A DNA stretch of 64,000 bases from Streptomyces zhaozhouensis (lineage in GTDB: Bacteria; Actinomycetota; Actinomycetes; Streptomycetales; Streptomycetaceae): assembly GCF_900230195.1 (NCBI RefSeq), contig NZ_OCNE01000017.1, positions 1-64,000 on the forward strand. Direction: 5' to 3'. A model generated the notes under the pieces. It saw nothing but the letters and a program-made list of their open reading frames with translations. It was not told the DNA's origin and did no database searches. This document shows, in pieces, positions 9,579 to 18,223 of the stretch. Every line of letters begins with the position of its first letter. Position 1 is the first letter of the stretch. A program made the translations under genes and the position numbers.

Positions 9579-10349
9579 ATGGAGCGCGAGGCCGAGCCCG
9601 TCATAGGGCTGGACGAGGTGTCCGCCGAGCTGGGCGGACGCCCCGTGCTGCGCGGCGTCAGCCTCACCGTCGGGCGCGGCGAGGTGGTGGCGCTGCTCGG
9701 CGCCAACGGTTCCGGCAAGTCCACCGCCGTGCGGGCCGTCGTCGGCCAGGTGCCGGTCACGGAGGGCCGGCTGACGCTCTTCGGCACGCCCGTGCGGCGC
9801 TTCTCCGACTGGTCGCGGGTCGGCTACGTTCCGCAGCGTTCCACGGCCGCCGGCGGGGTGCCGGCGACCGTGCGGGAGGTCGTGGCCGCCGGGCGCCTGG
9901 CGCGGCGCCGGCTGCGCCCGATGCGGCGGGCCGACCGGGAGGCGATCGACCTGGCCATCGAACGGGTCGGGCTCGCCGAACGCGCGGGGGAGCCGGTGGA
10001 CGCCCTCTCCGGCGGGCAGCACCAGCGGGTGCTGATCGCCAGGGCGCTGACGGTAGAGCCCGAGCTGCTGGTGATGGACGAGCCGCTGGCCGGCGTCGAC
10101 CTCGACAGCCAGCGGGTGCTGGCCGAGACCCTGCGTTCCCAGGTGGAGGGCGGGGCCTCCGTGCTGCTGGTGCTGCACGAGCTGGGACCGTTGGCGCCGC
10201 TGATCGACCGGGCCGTGGTGCTGGGGCACGGGCGGGTCGAGCGAACCGTCGACAGCCCCTCGCGGCTGCCGGAGGACAGCCACCCCTGCCATCCGGCCGA
10301 CGCGCTGGAGCCCTCGGCCGAACCGTCCCTCCAGACCGGGATCCTGTGA
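9579..10349 (+). CDS. znuC: Zinc ABC transporter ATP-binding protein
   Basis: 256 aa cytoplasmic ATPase of the zinc importer. Walker A is GANGSGKST (about residue 46), the signature is LSGGQHQR, Walker B is LLVMDEPLAGVD and the switch His is in LLVLHELG. The ATG at 9579 follows a purine-rich AGCGGAGG. The stop codon overlaps the ATG of the permease gene by one base, so the two are translationally linked. The C-terminal 30 residues are variable. Confidence 0.94.
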   Translation: MEREAEPVIGLDEVSAELGGRPVLRGVSLTVGRGEVVALLGANGSGKSTAVRAVVGQVPVTEGRLTLFGTPVRRFSDWSRVGYVPQRSTAAGGVPATVREVVAAGRLARRRLRPMRRADREAIDLAIERVGLAERAGEPVDALSGGQHQRVLIARALTVEPELLVMDEPLAGVDLDSQRVLAETLRSQVEGGASVLLVLHELGPLAPLIDRAVVLGHGRVERTVDSPSRLPEDSHPCHPADALEPSAEPSLQTGIL

Positions 10350-11281
10350 TGACCACCACGCTCGCCGGCTCCGGCGTCCTCGAACTGCTCGACTACCCGT
10401 TCATGCAGCGGGCGCTGCTCTCCGCCGTGCTGATCGGCCTGGCGGCGCCGGCCGTCGGGATCTACCTGGTGCAGCGCCGGCAGGCGCTGATGGGCGACGG
10501 CATCGGCCACGTGGCGCTGACCGGCGTGGCCCTCGGCTTCCTGCTCAACGCCAGCCCGGTGTGGATGGCGGTCGCGGTCTCGGCGGTGGGCGCCGTCGCG
10601 ATGGAGCTGCTGCGCGCCTCGGGGCGGGCGAGGGGCGACGTGGCGCTGGCGATGCTCTTCTACGGCGGCATGGCCGGCGGCGTGATGATCGTGAACCTGG
10701 CGCCCGGCGGCTCGACGGCCAACCTCACCTCCTACCTGTGGGGGTCGGTCACCACGGTCTCGCCCGCCGACATCACCGCGATCATGGTGCTCTCGGCGCT
10801 GGTGCTGCTGGTCACGCTGGGTTTGCGGCGGCAGCTCTTCGCGGTCTGCCAGGACGAGGAGTTCGCCCGGGTCACCGGGCTGCCCGTGCGGGCGCTGAAC
10901 CTGCTGCTGGCGGTCACGGCGGCGGCGACCGTCACGGTGGCGATGCGGGTGGTGGGGCTGCTGCTGGTCAGCGCGCTGATGGTGATCCCGGTGGTGGCGG
11001 CGCAGCAGCTCACGCGGGGCTTCGCGGCGACGCTGGCGCTGGCCGTGGGGTTCGGCGTGACGGTCTCGGTGGCGGGCACGACGACGTCCTACTACGCGGA
11101 TGTGCCGCCGGGCGCGACGATCGTACTGCTGGCGATCGGGGTGTTCGCGCTGGTGTCGCTGCTGGCGCTGCCGCTGGCCCGCCGCAGGGCGCCTGCCGGC
11201 GGAACGCCTGCCGGCGGGGCGGGGGCGACCACCCACCCGGCCGGTACCGAGGCGTCGTCGGCCGCCGCCCACCGCCCGTGA
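10349..11281 (+). CDS. znuB: Zinc ABC transporter permease
   Basis: 310 aa with eight or nine hydrophobic segments typical of the ABC-3 family (FMQRALLSAVLIGLAAPAVG, then DGIGHVALTGVALGFLL, the metal-permease signature region). It forms the membrane channel with ZnuC. The ATG at 10349 shares one base with the znuC stop. The last 20 or so residues (GAGATTHPAGTEASSAAAHR) are encoded by the start of the intergenic repeat at 11224-11470, so the repeat has extended or replaced the natural end of the gene. Confidence 0.93.
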   Translation: MTTTLAGSGVLELLDYPFMQRALLSAVLIGLAAPAVGIYLVQRRQALMGDGIGHVALTGVALGFLLNASPVWMAVAVSAVGAVAMELLRASGRARGDVALAMLFYGGMAGGVMIVNLAPGGSTANLTSYLWGSVTTVSPADITAIMVLSALVLLVTLGLRRQLFAVCQDEEFARVTGLPVRALNLLLAVTAAATVTVAMRVVGLLLVSALMVIPVVAAQQLTRGFAATLALAVGFGVTVSVAGTTTSYYADVPPGATIVLLAIGVFALVSLLALPLARRRAPAGGTPAGGAGATTHPAGTEASSAAAHRP

Positions 11282-11470
11282 AGGGGCGCGGGGAACTGCG
11301 CGAGCAACCCACCACCCGGGCGAGGACGACCACCCACCCAGGCCGGCAAGGCCGGTAGTCGGCCGCCGCCCACCGCCCGTGAAGGGGCGCGGGGAACTGC
11401 GCGAGCAACCCACCACCCGGGCGAGGACGACCACCCGCCCAGGCCGGCAAGGCCGGTAGTCGGTCGCGGC
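11224..11470. repeat. Gene-end repeat, copy C: 101-bp tandem units
   Basis: Two near-identical 101-bp units begin at 11257 and 11358, followed by a third partial unit ending about 11470. A degenerate head (11224-11256) lies inside the znuB reading frame. Each unit holds GGGGCGCGGGGAACTGCGCG, then CGACCACC(C)ACCCAGGCCGG, CAAGGCCGGTAGTCGG. The same two modules make up the region at 5209-5387. Here they lie between co-oriented znuB and zur. Confidence 0.8.
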
Positions 11471-11539
11471 CCGGGAAAGCCGTGGAAGGGGCTACCCTGG
11501 GCCGGCAGGGGATGCTAAGCACATGGCAGGGAGGTACCC

Positions 11540-11962
11540 GTGGGGACGGCAGAACCGCCGGTTCGCGGACGTTCGACCAGGCAGCGCGCGGCCGTGGCGG
11601 CCGCCCTGGCCGACGTCGACGAGTTCCGCAGCGCGCAGGAGCTGCACGACATGCTCAAGCACCGGGGGGACTCCGTCGGGCTGACCACGGTCTACCGCAC
11701 GCTCCAGTCGCTCGCCGAGGCCGGCGAGGTCGACGTGCTGCGCACCAACGACGGCGAGGCCGTCTACCGCAGGTGCAGCACCGGGGACCATCACCACCAC
11801 CTGGTCTGCCGCTCCTGCGGCAAGGCGGTCGAGGTCGAGGGCCCGGCCGTGGAGCGCTGGGCCGACACGATCGCCGAGGAGCACGGCTTCGTGGACGTCG
11901 ACCACACCGTGGAGGTCTTCGGCACCTGCGGCGACTGCGCGCGGAACGCCGGCCGCGTCTGA
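11540..11962 (+). CDS. zur: Zinc uptake regulator, Fur family
   Basis: 140 aa. The N-terminal winged helix (STRQRAAVAAALADVDEFRS, then LTTVYRTLQSLAEAGEV) is followed by the metal-binding dimerisation domain with HHHHLVCRSCGKAVEVEG and TCGDCARN, giving two CxxC pairs and the His cluster expected of Zur. Location after znuACB indicates Zur rather than Fur or PerR. It would repress znuA at the box at 8304-8318 when zinc is plentiful. The GTG at 11540 follows GGGAGG. A TACCCT at 11493-11498 could give it its own promoter after the repeats. Confidence 0.93.
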   Translation: MGTAEPPVRGRSTRQRAAVAAALADVDEFRSAQELHDMLKHRGDSVGLTTVYRTLQSLAEAGEVDVLRTNDGEAVYRRCSTGDHHHHLVCRSCGKAVEVEGPAVERWADTIAEEHGFVDVDHTVEVFGTCGDCARNAGRV

Positions 11963-12051
11963 GGCCCGTCCGGCGCCGACCGGCGCCGACCGCGGCCGTC
12001 CCCCGTTCAGCGACCAGCGACCAGCGTGCGGCGTTCAGCCACCGGATCCGT

Positions 12052-12906
12052 TCAACGAACGGACGACCCGCCGCCCTCCATCTCGCCCTCCATCTCGCGC
12101 GCGATCTCGTTGGGGATGGCCCCGCCGAAGCGGCGGTCGCGGGAGGCGTACTCCAGGCAGGCCCTCCACAGGTCGCGGCGGTCGAAGTCCGGCCACAGCA
12201 CGTCCTGGTAGACCATCTCGGCGTAGGCGCTCTGCCAGATCAGGTAGTTGGAGATCCGCTGCTCGCCCGACGGGCGCAGGAAGAGGTCCACGTCGGGCAT
12301 GTCCGCGTGGTACAGGTAGCGGGCTATCGTCTTCTCGTTGATCCGCTCGGGGCTCAGCCGCCCCTCCCGCACGTCGCGCGCGAGCCGCGTCGTCGCGTCG
12401 ACGATCTCCGCCCGGCCGCCGTAGTTGACGCACATGTAGAGCGTCATGGCGTCGTTGTCGCGCGTGACGTCCTCGGCGTGCTTGAGCTGGTTGATCACGG
12501 ACTTCCAGAGCTTGGGCTCGCGGCCGGCCCACCGGACCCGCACGCCCAGCTCGTTGAGCTGCACGGTGCGCCGGGCGATCACATCCCGGTTGAACTCCAT
12601 CAGAAAGCGCACCTCGTCGGGCGAACGCTTCCAGTTCTCGGTCGAGAAGGCGTAGAGCGACAGGTTCTTGACGCCCAGCTCCAGACAGCCGGCGACCACG
12701 TCGAGCACCACGCTCTCGCCGATCTTGTGCCCCTCGGTGCGCGGCAGCCCGCGCTCCTTGGCCCAGCGGCCGTTGCCGTCCATCACGATCGCCACGTGCT
12801 GGGGGACCAGATCGGACGGCAACCGCGGCGGGCGGGCCCCGCTCGGGTGGGGGTCGGGGGCGCGATAGTCGCGACGCTGCCGGGACAGTATTCCGCGGCG
12901 GCTCAT
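12052..12906 (-). CDS. uppS: Isoprenyl transferase (cis-prenyl diphosphate synthase)
   Basis: 284 aa. It condenses isopentenyl diphosphate into the long polyprenyl diphosphate lipid carrier for cell wall precursors. Family signatures are [20 protein letters not shown] with the catalytic Asp, [32 protein letters not shown] and [19 protein letters not shown]. The ATG at 12906 starts [20 protein letters not shown], a basic extension found in actinobacterial members. It lies 134 bp downstream of recO in the same direction, a conserved pair. Confidence 0.95.
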   Translation of the reverse strand: MSRRGILSRQRRDYRAPDPHPSGARPPRLPSDLVPQHVAIVMDGNGRWAKERGLPRTEGHKIGESVVLDVVAGCLELGVKNLSLYAFSTENWKRSPDEVRFLMEFNRDVIARRTVQLNELGVRVRWAGREPKLWKSVINQLKHAEDVTRDNDAMTLYMCVNYGGRAEIVDATTRLARDVREGRLSPERINEKTIARYLYHADMPDVDLFLRPSGEQRISNYLIWQSAYAEMVYQDVLWPDFDRRDLWRACLEYASRDRRFGGAIPNEIAREMEGEMEGGGSSVR

Positions 12907-13040
12907 GGGGCACTCCAGTGGTCGGACGGTCCTGCCGCGAGCGTATCCCCTCCGCGCCGCACGACCGAACCGGACGAACGGTCGGGCCCCGGAGGCCCGT
13001 TGTCCCTTCGGCTGGGCCTCCGCGCCCCGCCCGCGCCCCG

Positions 13041-13790
13041 TCAGCCCTTCTGGACGAAGCGCAGCGAACGCAGCCCGCGCTCCAGGTGCCAGTGCAGATA
13101 GGCGGAGACCAGCCCGCTGCCCTCCCTGACGTGGCGCCGCTCGGCCGCGTCCGCCGTCGCCCAGTCCCCGGTGAGCAGCGCGCCGAGCAGCAGCAGCGCC
13201 TCCGGCGAGGGCACCACGCTGCCCGGCACCCGGCAGTCCACGCATATCGCGCCACCCGCCGCCACCGAGAAGAAACGGTTGGGCCCCGGCAGCCCGCAGC
13301 GCGCGCAGTCGACGAAGCTCGGCGCGTAGCCGCCGACCGCCAGCGAGCGCAGCAGAAACGCGTCCAGCACCAGGCTCGGCGCGTGCTGCCCCGCCGCCAG
13401 CGTCCGCAGCCCGCCGACCAGCAGCAGATACTGCTGGACGTTGGCCTCGCCCTCGTGGTCGGTGAACCGTTCCGCCGTCTCCAGCATCGCGGTCCCCGCC
13501 GTGTAGCGGTCGTAGTCGGAGACGATGGAACGGCCGTACGGCGCGATCGACTCGGTCTGGGTGCACAGCGGCAGGCCACGCCCCACGAGGGTGCTGCCCC
13601 GCGAGAAGAACTGCACGTCGACGTGGCTGAACGGCTCCAGCCGCGCGCCGAACTTCGACTTGGTCCTGCGGACCCCGCGCGCGACCGCCCGGACCCGCCC
13701 GTTGCCCCGGGTGAGCAGGGTGATGATCCGGTCTGCCTCGCCCAGCTTCTGGGTGCGCAGCACGATGCCGTCGTCGCGGAACAGGCTCAT
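13041..13790 (-). CDS. recO: DNA repair protein RecO
   Basis: 249 aa, full length. An N-terminal OB fold ([20 protein letters not shown], then [20 protein letters not shown]) precedes a helical domain and a C4 zinc site (DCARCGL and CVDC, residues about 165-190). RecO works with RecR to load RecA at gaps. ATG start at 13790; the gene is divergent from the phosphatase gene at 13930, about 140 bp away, and is followed by uppS. Confidence 0.95.
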   Translation of the reverse strand: MSLFRDDGIVLRTQKLGEADRIITLLTRGNGRVRAVARGVRRTKSKFGARLEPFSHVDVQFFSRGSTLVGRGLPLCTQTESIAPYGRSIVSDYDRYTAGTAMLETAERFTDHEGEANVQQYLLLVGGLRTLAAGQHAPSLVLDAFLLRSLAVGGYAPSFVDCARCGLPGPNRFFSVAAGGAICVDCRVPGSVVPSPEALLLLGALLTGDWATADAAERRHVREGSGLVSAYLHWHLERGLRSLRFVQKG

Positions 13791-13929
13791 GCCGCCCATT
13801 GTCGCCCGGCCCGGCCGTCGGTCGGCCGGCCGGGACCCGGCTTCCCGCCGTCGCGCGCCCCGCCACGACGGCCCTCGTTCAGCGGAGCGCGCCCGCGCGT
13901 ACCGCGCGCTCCTGGGGGATGGTGAGAGG

Positions 13930-15105
13930 GTGAGCCCTCTCGCCCTGCCGCGCCGGCGGCGCAACGAGCGGGAGACGCCGTCCGACGTTCCCGCGCTGGA
14001 CCCGCCGATCACGGTGGGGCGCTGGGACGTGTCCTGGACGCTGCCGGCGGCGCTGCTGCTGCTGATCGTGGTGGCGGACTGGCGGGCGCCGGAGCACATG
14101 CGGATCGTCACCTGGATCGGCCTGGTGCCGGCGTTCGCCGCCGGGATGTGCGGCGTGTGGACGACGGCCGTGTTCGCCGTGGTGTGTCTGGGGACGGTGA
14201 TCGGGCTCGAACAGTCGCTTGACCACCGCTACCCGATGGGCGGCAGCGAGTTTCTGCTGGTGGTGACGGCCTGCGTGCTCTCGGTCCTCGCCTCGGCGCT
14301 GCGGCTGCGCGCCAACCGCCAGGTGCGGCGGCTGGAGGACGCGGCGCAGGCGACCCGGCTGGCGGTGCTGCGGCCGATCCCGCCGAGAATCGGCGGGGTG
14401 CGGACGGCCAACGTCTATCTGGCGGCGGAGCGCGCGGCCAAGGTCGGCGGGGACTTCTTCGACGTGCAGCCGACGCCGTTCGGGCCGCGCGTGCTCCTCG
14501 GCGACGTGCAGGGCAAGGGCACCAGCGCGGTGGACGCGGCGGCGGCGCTGCTGAGCGCGTTCCGCGAGGCGGCCTACTACGAGGCCGACCTGGCGGTGGT
14601 GGCGGAACGGCTGGAGCACCGCGTCCGGCGGCAGAACCAGTATGTGTCGCTGCTCGGGGAGGCCGGCGAACGGTTCGCCACGGCCGTGCTGGTCGGGCTG
14701 CCCGCCGAGGACACCGGCTGGCTGGAGATCGTCAACTTCGGCCACGAGGCGCCCTATGTGATCACCGACGAGCGGGTGTGGGCACTTCCCGAGGGGGAGG
14801 GCGCGCCGCTCGGCCTGACCGAGCTGACGGGGCGGCTGCCACCGGTGCGGCGGGTGGGGTTCCCGGCGGAGGCCACGCTGCTGCTGTACACGGACGGCGT
14901 CAGCGAGGCCAGGGACCGGAGCGGGGCGTTCCTGCCGCTCGCCGAGGAGTTGGAGCGCGCCTCGGACACCTCGCCACGCGGGGTGGTGGACCTGGTGGAG
15001 AACGCGGTGCTCCGCCACACCCGGGGCCGGCTCACCGACGACACCGCCGTCCTGGCGGTGTGCCGCGACCCCGACCCGCCGCCGGGCGGGCTCGCGCTGG
15101 ACTGA
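13930..15105 (+). CDS. Membrane-bound SpoIIE-type PP2C serine phosphatase
   Basis: 391 aa. Three membrane segments lie within residues about 35-130, followed by a SpoIIE catalytic domain (about 150-385). Metal-binding motifs are KVGGDFFDVQPTPFG, VLLGDVQGKGTSAVDAAA, LLLYTDGVSEARD and LTDDTAVLAVCR. In actinomycetes such enzymes dephosphorylate anti-sigma antagonists, which releases alternative sigma factors; no anti-sigma gene is nearby. The GTG at 13930 follows GGTGAGAGG. The frame is open far upstream into recO, but that part has no homology. Confidence 0.85.
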   Translation: MSPLALPRRRRNERETPSDVPALDPPITVGRWDVSWTLPAALLLLIVVADWRAPEHMRIVTWIGLVPAFAAGMCGVWTTAVFAVVCLGTVIGLEQSLDHRYPMGGSEFLLVVTACVLSVLASALRLRANRQVRRLEDAAQATRLAVLRPIPPRIGGVRTANVYLAAERAAKVGGDFFDVQPTPFGPRVLLGDVQGKGTSAVDAAAALLSAFREAAYYEADLAVVAERLEHRVRRQNQYVSLLGEAGERFATAVLVGLPAEDTGWLEIVNFGHEAPYVITDERVWALPEGEGAPLGLTELTGRLPPVRRVGFPAEATLLLYTDGVSEARDRSGAFLPLAEELERASDTSPRGVVDLVENAVLRHTRGRLTDDTAVLAVCRDPDPPPGGLALD

Positions 15106-15192
15106 ACCGGCCGACTCCCGGACAGGGCCCGCCGTGGCGGGGGGACTACCCGGGGTGATGGTGCGGTGGGTGGTCCGGCTACTCTCCTGCCC

Positions 15193-16140
15193 ATGTCAGC
15201 TGTGGGAGGCCGCGGGAGCGGTCCGAGACCCGGTCGCCGACGCGGCGCCGTGCCGGCGCTCGCGGTCGCTTGCGCCGTCGCCGTGGTGGGGGCCGCCGGA
15301 TGCACGCTCACCGAACGGGCCGGGCCCGGCGGCGACGTGCTGAACGCGCTGGACGAGGTGCGCTACGAGTCGCCGCCCCCGACCGGACTCACCTATGTGG
15401 ACGCGACCAGGGCCAACGAGCTGCGTACCGAGGACGCCGACCGGTTCGCCTTCGTCGCCGGGCTCGGCACCCCGCTGCTCAACCTCAGGGACCTGCCGGC
15501 CGAACGCTACGGGCTGGTGCCCGAGGACGCCGAGACCACGGTGACGGTGGACTTCGGGGCGCCGTTCGGGCACTGGGACGGCGCCTTCGACGCGGCGGCG
15601 ATCGTCGGCGAGCTGGAGGCCGACGGCTTCACCGAGCGGGAGACGGACGCGGGCACCGTCTGGATCAACCACGACCGCGGGCTGGGGCTGATGGTCGAGG
15701 AGGACCGCATCCGCTGGGGCGACGAGCAGCTGGACCCGGCACGTACCGAGTCCTCGGGCGAGCCGCTCGCGGCGCGGGACACCTACCGCGACCTCGCGGC
15801 CTGCCTGGGCGACGTCTACCGCGCGGACTTCGTGCAGGCGAGCGAGGGCGCGGCCGTCCCCGTCTACGCCGTCGGCCACCGCGCCGAGGCGGCGGACGAG
15901 ACGTCGACGGTGCTGTGCGCGGTGACGGAGGACGACGCGACGGAGGAGGCGGCGCTGGAACGGCTGCGGGAGGAGGTCGAACGGGCGACGACGCGGTACG
16001 CGGGCGCGGAGGTGTCCGCGCTGGACGGGGAGGGCGGCTCGGCCGGCGTCCGGGTCACGGTCCCCGACCGGCCCGAGCAGCGTCCCGGCCGCCTTCTCGC
16101 CGGCGACACGGACCTGACGGACGCGCTGCGCGAGCTGTGA
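15193..16140 (+). CDS. Hypothetical lipoprotein
   Basis: 315 aa. An Arg-rich start (GRRRGAVPALAVACAVAVV) leads to lipobox GAAGC at about residue 36, predicting an exported, lipid-anchored protein. The remaining 280 residues contain no motif that I recognise. Four Cys apart from the lipobox are few, and the sequence is acidic. The ATG at 15193 is preferred over one at 15166 because it leaves the typical lipoprotein n-region. It stands alone between the phosphatase gene and a convergent response regulator. Confidence 0.7.
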   Translation: MSAVGGRGSGPRPGRRRGAVPALAVACAVAVVGAAGCTLTERAGPGGDVLNALDEVRYESPPPTGLTYVDATRANELRTEDADRFAFVAGLGTPLLNLRDLPAERYGLVPEDAETTVTVDFGAPFGHWDGAFDAAAIVGELEADGFTERETDAGTVWINHDRGLGLMVEEDRIRWGDEQLDPARTESSGEPLAARDTYRDLAACLGDVYRADFVQASEGAAVPVYAVGHRAEAADETSTVLCAVTEDDATEEAALERLREEVERATTRYAGAEVSALDGEGGSAGVRVTVPDRPEQRPGRLLAGDTDLTDALREL

Positions 16141-16254
16141 CCTGGCGGTCGGCCCTCCCGGGACGCGACCGGCACCCGACGTCCGCGTGACCGGTGCGGC
16201 AGCGGGGCCGACCACCCCGCCACCCACGCACCGCGCCGTCCACCGGGCCGAGGA

Positions 16255-16292
16255 CGACAACCCACCTGGACCGGACAGGACCGTGGTCGACC
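16255..16292. repeat. Gene-end repeat, copy D
   Basis: CGACAACCCACCTGGACCGG, then ACAGGACCGTGGTCGACC. It has the same head and tail as the copies at 5.2-5.4 kb and lies between convergent genes (lipoprotein ending 16140, response regulator ending 16314). Confidence 0.55.
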
Positions 16293-16313
16293 CCGCCCAC
16301 GCCGCACCTGCGG

Positions 16314-16997
16314 CTATCGCGCCGGCGTGACGAGCCCGGACTCGTACGCCGCGATGACCAGCTGCGCGCGGTCACGCGCGCCCAACTTGCCCATCACGCG
16401 GCTGACATGCGTCTTCGCCGTCAGCGGCGACATCCGCAGCGACGCCCCGATCTCCGCGTTGTTCTGGCCCCGGCCGACCAGGACGAGCACCTGGCGTTCG
16501 CGGTCCGTGAGGCGGGCGAGCGCCGCCGCCGTCGGTGCCGGCGCGTCGGGCGCGCGCAGGGCGCGGGCGATGAGCCGGGCCGTCGGGCCCGGCGACAGCA
16601 GCGCCTCCCCGCCCGCCACCGTGCGGATCGCCGCGAGCAGGTCGGCCGGCCGCGTGTCCTTGACCAGGAACCCGGACGCCCCGGCGCGCAGCGCCGCCAG
16701 CACGTGGTCGTCCGTGTCGTAGGTGGTCAGCACCAACACCCGCAGTCCGGCGAGCCGTTCGTCGGCGGCGATCCGCCGTGTCGCCTCGATGCCGTCGAGG
16801 TCGGGCATCCGGATGTCCATCACCACCACGTCGGCCGGGGTGGCGCGGGCCAGTTCGACGGCGGCGCGTCCCGTGCCGGCCTCGCCGACCACCGTCATCC
16901 CGGGTGTCGCCGAGACCAGCATCGCGAAGGCCGACCGCACCAACTGCTGGTCGTCGGCGAGGATCACCCGGATCCCGGGTACGCCGTCCGTGGTCAC
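16314..16997 (-). CDS. Two-component response regulator, NarL/LuxR type
   Basis: 227 aa. A receiver domain (residues 8-125) has acidic pocket DD near residue 15, phospho-acceptor Asp in VVVMDIRMPDLDG and Lys in GFLVKDTRPADLL. A LuxR helix-turn-helix follows (LTDRERQVLVLVGRGQNNAE, then SPLTAKTHVSRVMGKLGARD). The GTG at 16997 overlaps the kinase stop by four bases (GTGA), so the pair is translationally coupled. It probably acts on the MMPL operon promoter. Confidence 0.93.
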   Translation of the reverse strand: MTTDGVPGIRVILADDQQLVRSAFAMLVSATPGMTVVGEAGTGRAAVELARATPADVVVMDIRMPDLDGIEATRRIAADERLAGLRVLVLTTYDTDDHVLAALRAGASGFLVKDTRPADLLAAIRTVAGGEALLSPGPTARLIARALRAPDAPAPTAAALARLTDRERQVLVLVGRGQNNAEIGASLRMSPLTAKTHVSRVMGKLGARDRAQLVIAAYESGLVTPAR

Positions 16998-18223
16998 GGC
17001 ACGTTTCCCTTCAGGGGCAGTTCGGCGGTGACCTCGAAGCCGGGGCCGCCGTGGGCGCGTGGCCCGGCGTCCAGTGTGCCGCCGACGCCCCGGGCGCGTT
17101 CCCGCATCCCGGTCAGGCCCAACCCGGGGCCGTCCGGCGGGCGTTCCGGTCCCCCGGCGCGCGGCCCCTCGTCGACGACGGTCACCCGCAGGGTGTCCCC
17201 GTCCCGCCGCACCGCGACGGCGACCCGGGTTCCCGGCCCGGCGTGCCGGACCGCGTTGGTGAGGGCCTCCTGGACGACGCGGTAGGCGGCGGCCCCGACC
17301 AGCCCCGGCACCGCCCCGAGGTCGGGCGCCACGGTCGAGTCGACGACCGCGCCCGCCTCCTCCGCGATCCGCACCAGGTCGGGAATGGCGTCGATCCCGG
17401 GCGGCGGCCCACCGGGCTCCGGCTCGTCGCCGCGCAACCCGCGCAGGGTGGAGCGGAGTTCGGCGCGGGCGTCACGGCAGACGTCGGCGATGCCTTCCAA
17501 CGTGCCGGTGACGGCCGGCAGGTCGGCCCTCGCCGGTTCCACGGTGAGCAGGTGGGCGGCGACCGAGGCGCGGACCCCGATGACGGTGACGCTGTGCGCC
17601 AGCAGGTCGTGCAGGTCGCGCGCGATCCGCAGCCGTTCCTCCGCGACCCGGCGCGCGGCCTCCTCCTCACGGGTGCGTTCGGCGCGCTCGGCCCGTTCCC
17701 TGGCGGCGGCGAGCAGTCGGTGGTGCAGCCGCGCCGCCTCCCCCACCGCGAGCACGCACAGCAGCCAGCCGGAGATCCGCAGCAGCTTCAGCGCCGAGCC
17801 GCCGCCGTTGCCCTGCCAGACGACCAGCACCGCCACCAGCACCCCGCCCGCCAGCACGAGGGTCCGCCACCGGGGGCCTGCGGCGGCCGCCGTGTAGGCG
17901 CCGACGGCGGTGGCGGCGAACGGGGCGGCGTGCTGGTAGTCCAGCCGGTGGTAGACGGCCGCGAAGGCGAGCGACAGCACCAGCGTGCCCAGCGGGGCGC
18001 GCCGCCGCCACGCCAGGGGCGCGACGACGGCGCCCAGCAGCGCCAGCGCGAGTCCGTCCGTCGCCCGCCCGTCGTGCGGCAGCAGCACGGCGATCGCGCC
18101 GCAGACCGCGGCCAGGGCGCCGGCGAGCAGGGCGTCGGCCCGGAACTCTCCGAGCCGCGCGGGAAGTTCGGCAAGTCGCCGGACGGCCGACACCACGGAG
18201 GTCATCCGGCCATCATCCGGCAT
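16994..18223 (-). CDS. Two-component sensor histidine kinase, DesK/NarX (HPK7) type
   Basis: 409 aa. About five membrane segments in residues 20-165 are followed by a short coiled coil, the HisKA_3 dimerisation box with phospho-acceptor His in RIARDLHDLLAHSVTVIGVR, and an HATPase domain (VVQEALTNAVRHAGPG, GLGLTGMRERARGVGG). It overlaps the MMPL gene end by 11 bp if it starts at 18223; an ATG at 18205 is an alternative just after the MMPL stop. It forms an operon with the regulator and the transporter. Confidence 0.92.
   Translation of the reverse strand: MPDDGRMTSVVSAVRRLAELPARLGEFRADALLAGALAAVCGAIAVLLPHDGRATDGLALALLGAVVAPLAWRRRAPLGTLVLSLAFAAVYHRLDYQHAAPFAATAVGAYTAAAAGPRWRTLVLAGGVLVAVLVVWQGNGGGSALKLLRISGWLLCVLAVGEAARLHHRLLAAARERAERAERTREEEAARRVAEERLRIARDLHDLLAHSVTVIGVRASVAAHLLTVEPARADLPAVTGTLEGIADVCRDARAELRSTLRGLRGDEPEPGGPPPGIDAIPDLVRIAEEAGAVVDSTVAPDLGAVPGLVGAAAYRVVQEALTNAVRHAGPGTRVAVAVRRDGDTLRVTVVDEGPRAGGPERPPDGPGLGLTGMRERARGVGGTLDAGPRAHGGPGFEVTAELPLKGNVP

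Noticed and set aside
12907-13866. Fusion of uppS with an upstream 300-residue part in the same frame
   Set aside because: The upstream part is a shadow of recO; the uppS protein begins normally at 12906.
13525-13929. N-terminal extension of the SpoIIE-type phosphatase into recO
   Set aside because: The extra residues are unlike any family member and overlap recO; the GTG at 13930 has a suitable upstream sequence and gives a normal membrane start.
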